From assembly GCA_026786325.1 (NCBI GenBank), contig JAJAYH010000188.1:1-6366 (forward strand): 6,366 nt of DNA, in the 5' to 3' direction. Of this stretch, positions 5,523-6,366 are shown one piece after another. Every line of letters starts with the position of its first letter. Position 1 is the stretch's first letter. This stretch comes from Alkalinema sp. CAN_BIN05. GTDB taxonomy: Bacteria; Cyanobacteriota; Cyanobacteriia; Leptolyngbyales; Leptolyngbyaceae. The position numbers and the translations under genes were made by a program. The notes under the pieces are model-generated. The model searched no databases, was not told where the DNA came from, and saw nothing but the letters and a program-made list of their open reading frames with translations.

Positions 5523-6083
5523 ATGCCAACTTTTGATGCTTATCTCGTTGTCGATCTCGAAGCCACCTGCGGAGACACCATTGCCCATCACCATCGAGAA
5601 ATTATCGAAATTGGAGCCGTCATGGTCAACCGCCAGTTTCAAATCGAAAGCGAATTCCAAACCTTTGTAAAACCTGTTGCCAATCCGCAACTCACCGACT
5701 TCTGCACTCACCTCACTAGCATTACTCAAACCACGATCGATCGATCGCCTGATTTCAACGTCGCAATATCCCAATTTTCCGAATGGATGACGGCCTATCC
5801 AAATCGTGTATTTTGCGCTTGGGGAGATTTCGATCGTAGACAAATTCAACGCGATTGCAAACGGCATCATCTCAAAAATCCGCTCAACATCACCTGCTTC
5901 AATCTCAAAACCATGTTTGCCCGATCGCAACAACTGCCAGGAACCTATGCGCTAAAGCAAGCCATGGATCTAGCAAAGTTAAGCTTCACCGGAACCCAAC
6001 ATCGCGGCATCGACGACGCTCGAAATCTAGCAAAATTATTACCCTTTGCTCTAGGGCTTCAACGAATCGATCGCAACCCGTAA
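5523..6083 (+). CDS. ERI1-like DEDDh 3'-5' exonuclease
   Basis: The protein of 186 residues is predicted to trim RNA or DNA 3' ends with two metal ions. It carries the exonuclease motifs in order: Exo I VVDLEAT (9-15, Asp11 and Glu13) followed by REIIEIGAVMV (25-35), Exo II WGDFDRRQ (100-107, Asp102 or Asp104), and Exo III TQHRGIDDARN (158-168, His160 and Asp165). NPQLTDFCTHLTSIT (54-68) and FTGTQHRGIDDA are distinctive of the ERI1/3'hExo branch rather than the DnaQ or Oligo-RNase branches. The protein is a stand-alone nuclease domain without the SAP domain of animal ERI1. I choose the ATG at 5523; an in-frame TTG at 5505 would add six residues and has no support. The 3' end overlaps convergent murQ by 33 bases. 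The physiological substrate in bacteria is not evident; structured RNA ends are a possibility by analogy with eukaryotic ERI1. Confidence 0.9.
   Translation: MPTFDAYLVVDLEATCGDTIAHHHREIIEIGAVMVNRQFQIESEFQTFVKPVANPQLTDFCTHLTSITQTTIDRSPDFNVAISQFSEWMTAYPNRVFCAWGDFDRRQIQRDCKRHHLKNPLNITCFNLKTMFARSQQLPGTYALKQAMDLAKLSFTGTQHRGIDDARNLAKLLPFALGLQRIDRNP
6051..6083. other. Convergent 33-base overlap of exonuclease and murQ 3' ends
   Basis: The exonuclease gene stops at TAA 6081-6083 on the plus strand, and murQ stops at TAG 6053-6051 on the minus strand. The last 10 codons of each gene are therefore antisense to the other, and any transcription terminator for either must lie inside the other gene. Both reading frames are well supported by family motifs, so the overlap is real. 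Confidence 0.85.
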
Positions 6084-6366
6084 ATTACCATCATGGTTCG
6101 CTAACAGCACCGCGCAATCCCCAGCAGACTTGCCGCTCCAATGCATCGCTAACGCAAGTTTGACGGATTGACCGCTTTGGGTCAGCAACTGGTCGGCGGC
6201 AGGACGATCGATGCCCGTCAAGTCACACAAAATCCGCAACGCCCGATCGTGCAACTTAATATTCGTCACCGCCACATCAATCATCCGATTGCCGTAAACC
6301 TTGCCTAAGCGCACCATCGTTCCAGTCGAAAGAATATTCAACGCCATTTTCGTCACCGTGCCAGAC
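6051..6366 (-). CDS. murQ: N-acetylmuramic acid 6-phosphate etherase, C-terminal 104 residues (partial, runs off right edge)
   Basis: MurQ cleaves the lactyl ether of N-acetylmuramic acid 6-phosphate to give GlcNAc 6-phosphate and D-lactate in cytoplasmic peptidoglycan recycling. The visible part begins SGTVTKMALNILSTGTMVRLGKVYGNRMIDV and continues TNIKLHDRALRIL, the diagnostic end of the SIS (sugar isomerase) domain in this family. A small helical C-terminal domain follows, ending LLANHDGNLRVAIDSLKP. The catalytic glutamates lie in the missing N-terminal part, so activity cannot be judged. The stop TAG (6053-6051) lies within the end of the exonuclease gene. Together with the VanY-like peptidase it points to active wall turnover, although the two genes are not in one operon. 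Confidence 0.93.
   Translation of the reverse strand, partial: SGTVTKMALNILSTGTMVRLGKVYGNRMIDVAVTNIKLHDRALRILCDLTGIDRPAADQLLTQSGQSVKLALAMHWSGKSAGDCAVLLANHDGNLRVAIDSLKP

Noticed and set aside
5514..5933. A 139-codon open frame on the minus strand across the exonuclease gene.
   Set aside because: It lies wholly antisense to a gene with clear DEDDh motifs, and its translation shows no recognisable domain.

Overview
The window looks like chromosomal DNA of a cyanobacterium. The palindrome CGATCG recurs throughout. I see four exact HIP1 octamers (GCGATCGC at 24, 2584, 4181 and 5467), a hallmark of many cyanobacterial genomes. The protein families also fit: a lumen-type secreted protein resembling DUF6816, an AAA-less M41-like membrane protease and an ERI1-like exonuclease. 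I see no mobile element, CRISPR array, tRNA or rRNA, and no gene-free stretch longer than 300 bases.

Layout, left to right. On the minus strand are the N-terminal part of a MATE-family exporter, running off the left edge, and just upstream of it an overlapping gene for a small two-helix membrane protein. An AT-rich gap of about 245 bases follows. It holds a perfect 16-bp inverted repeat around a 12-bp palindrome. Next on the minus strand is a gene for an exported protein that I place tentatively in DUF6816. Diverging from it on the plus strand is a DegT/DnrJ/EryC1/StrS sugar aminotransferase. It is followed by a membrane-anchored VanY-type D,D-carboxypeptidase, whose stop overlaps the start (ATGA) of an HEAGH metalloprotease with an M41-like domain. 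That protease gene converges on leuD (minus strand), with an inverted repeat between them. leuD diverges from an ERI1/DEDDh 3'-5' exonuclease on the plus strand. The exonuclease gene converges on, and overlaps by 33 bases, the 3' end of murQ, which runs off the right edge.

The likely functional themes are the cell envelope (sugar amination, carboxypeptidase, MurQ recycling, MATE export) and household metabolism (leucine biosynthesis). The genes do not form one obvious system. The two tightly linked pairs, each with overlapping start and stop, are the most suggestive units: small membrane protein plus MATE, and VanY-like peptidase plus HEAGH protease. I see no convincing evidence of a wholly new defence or mobile system. 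The best leads are the VanY/HEAGH pair and the large dyad upstream of the MATE pair.
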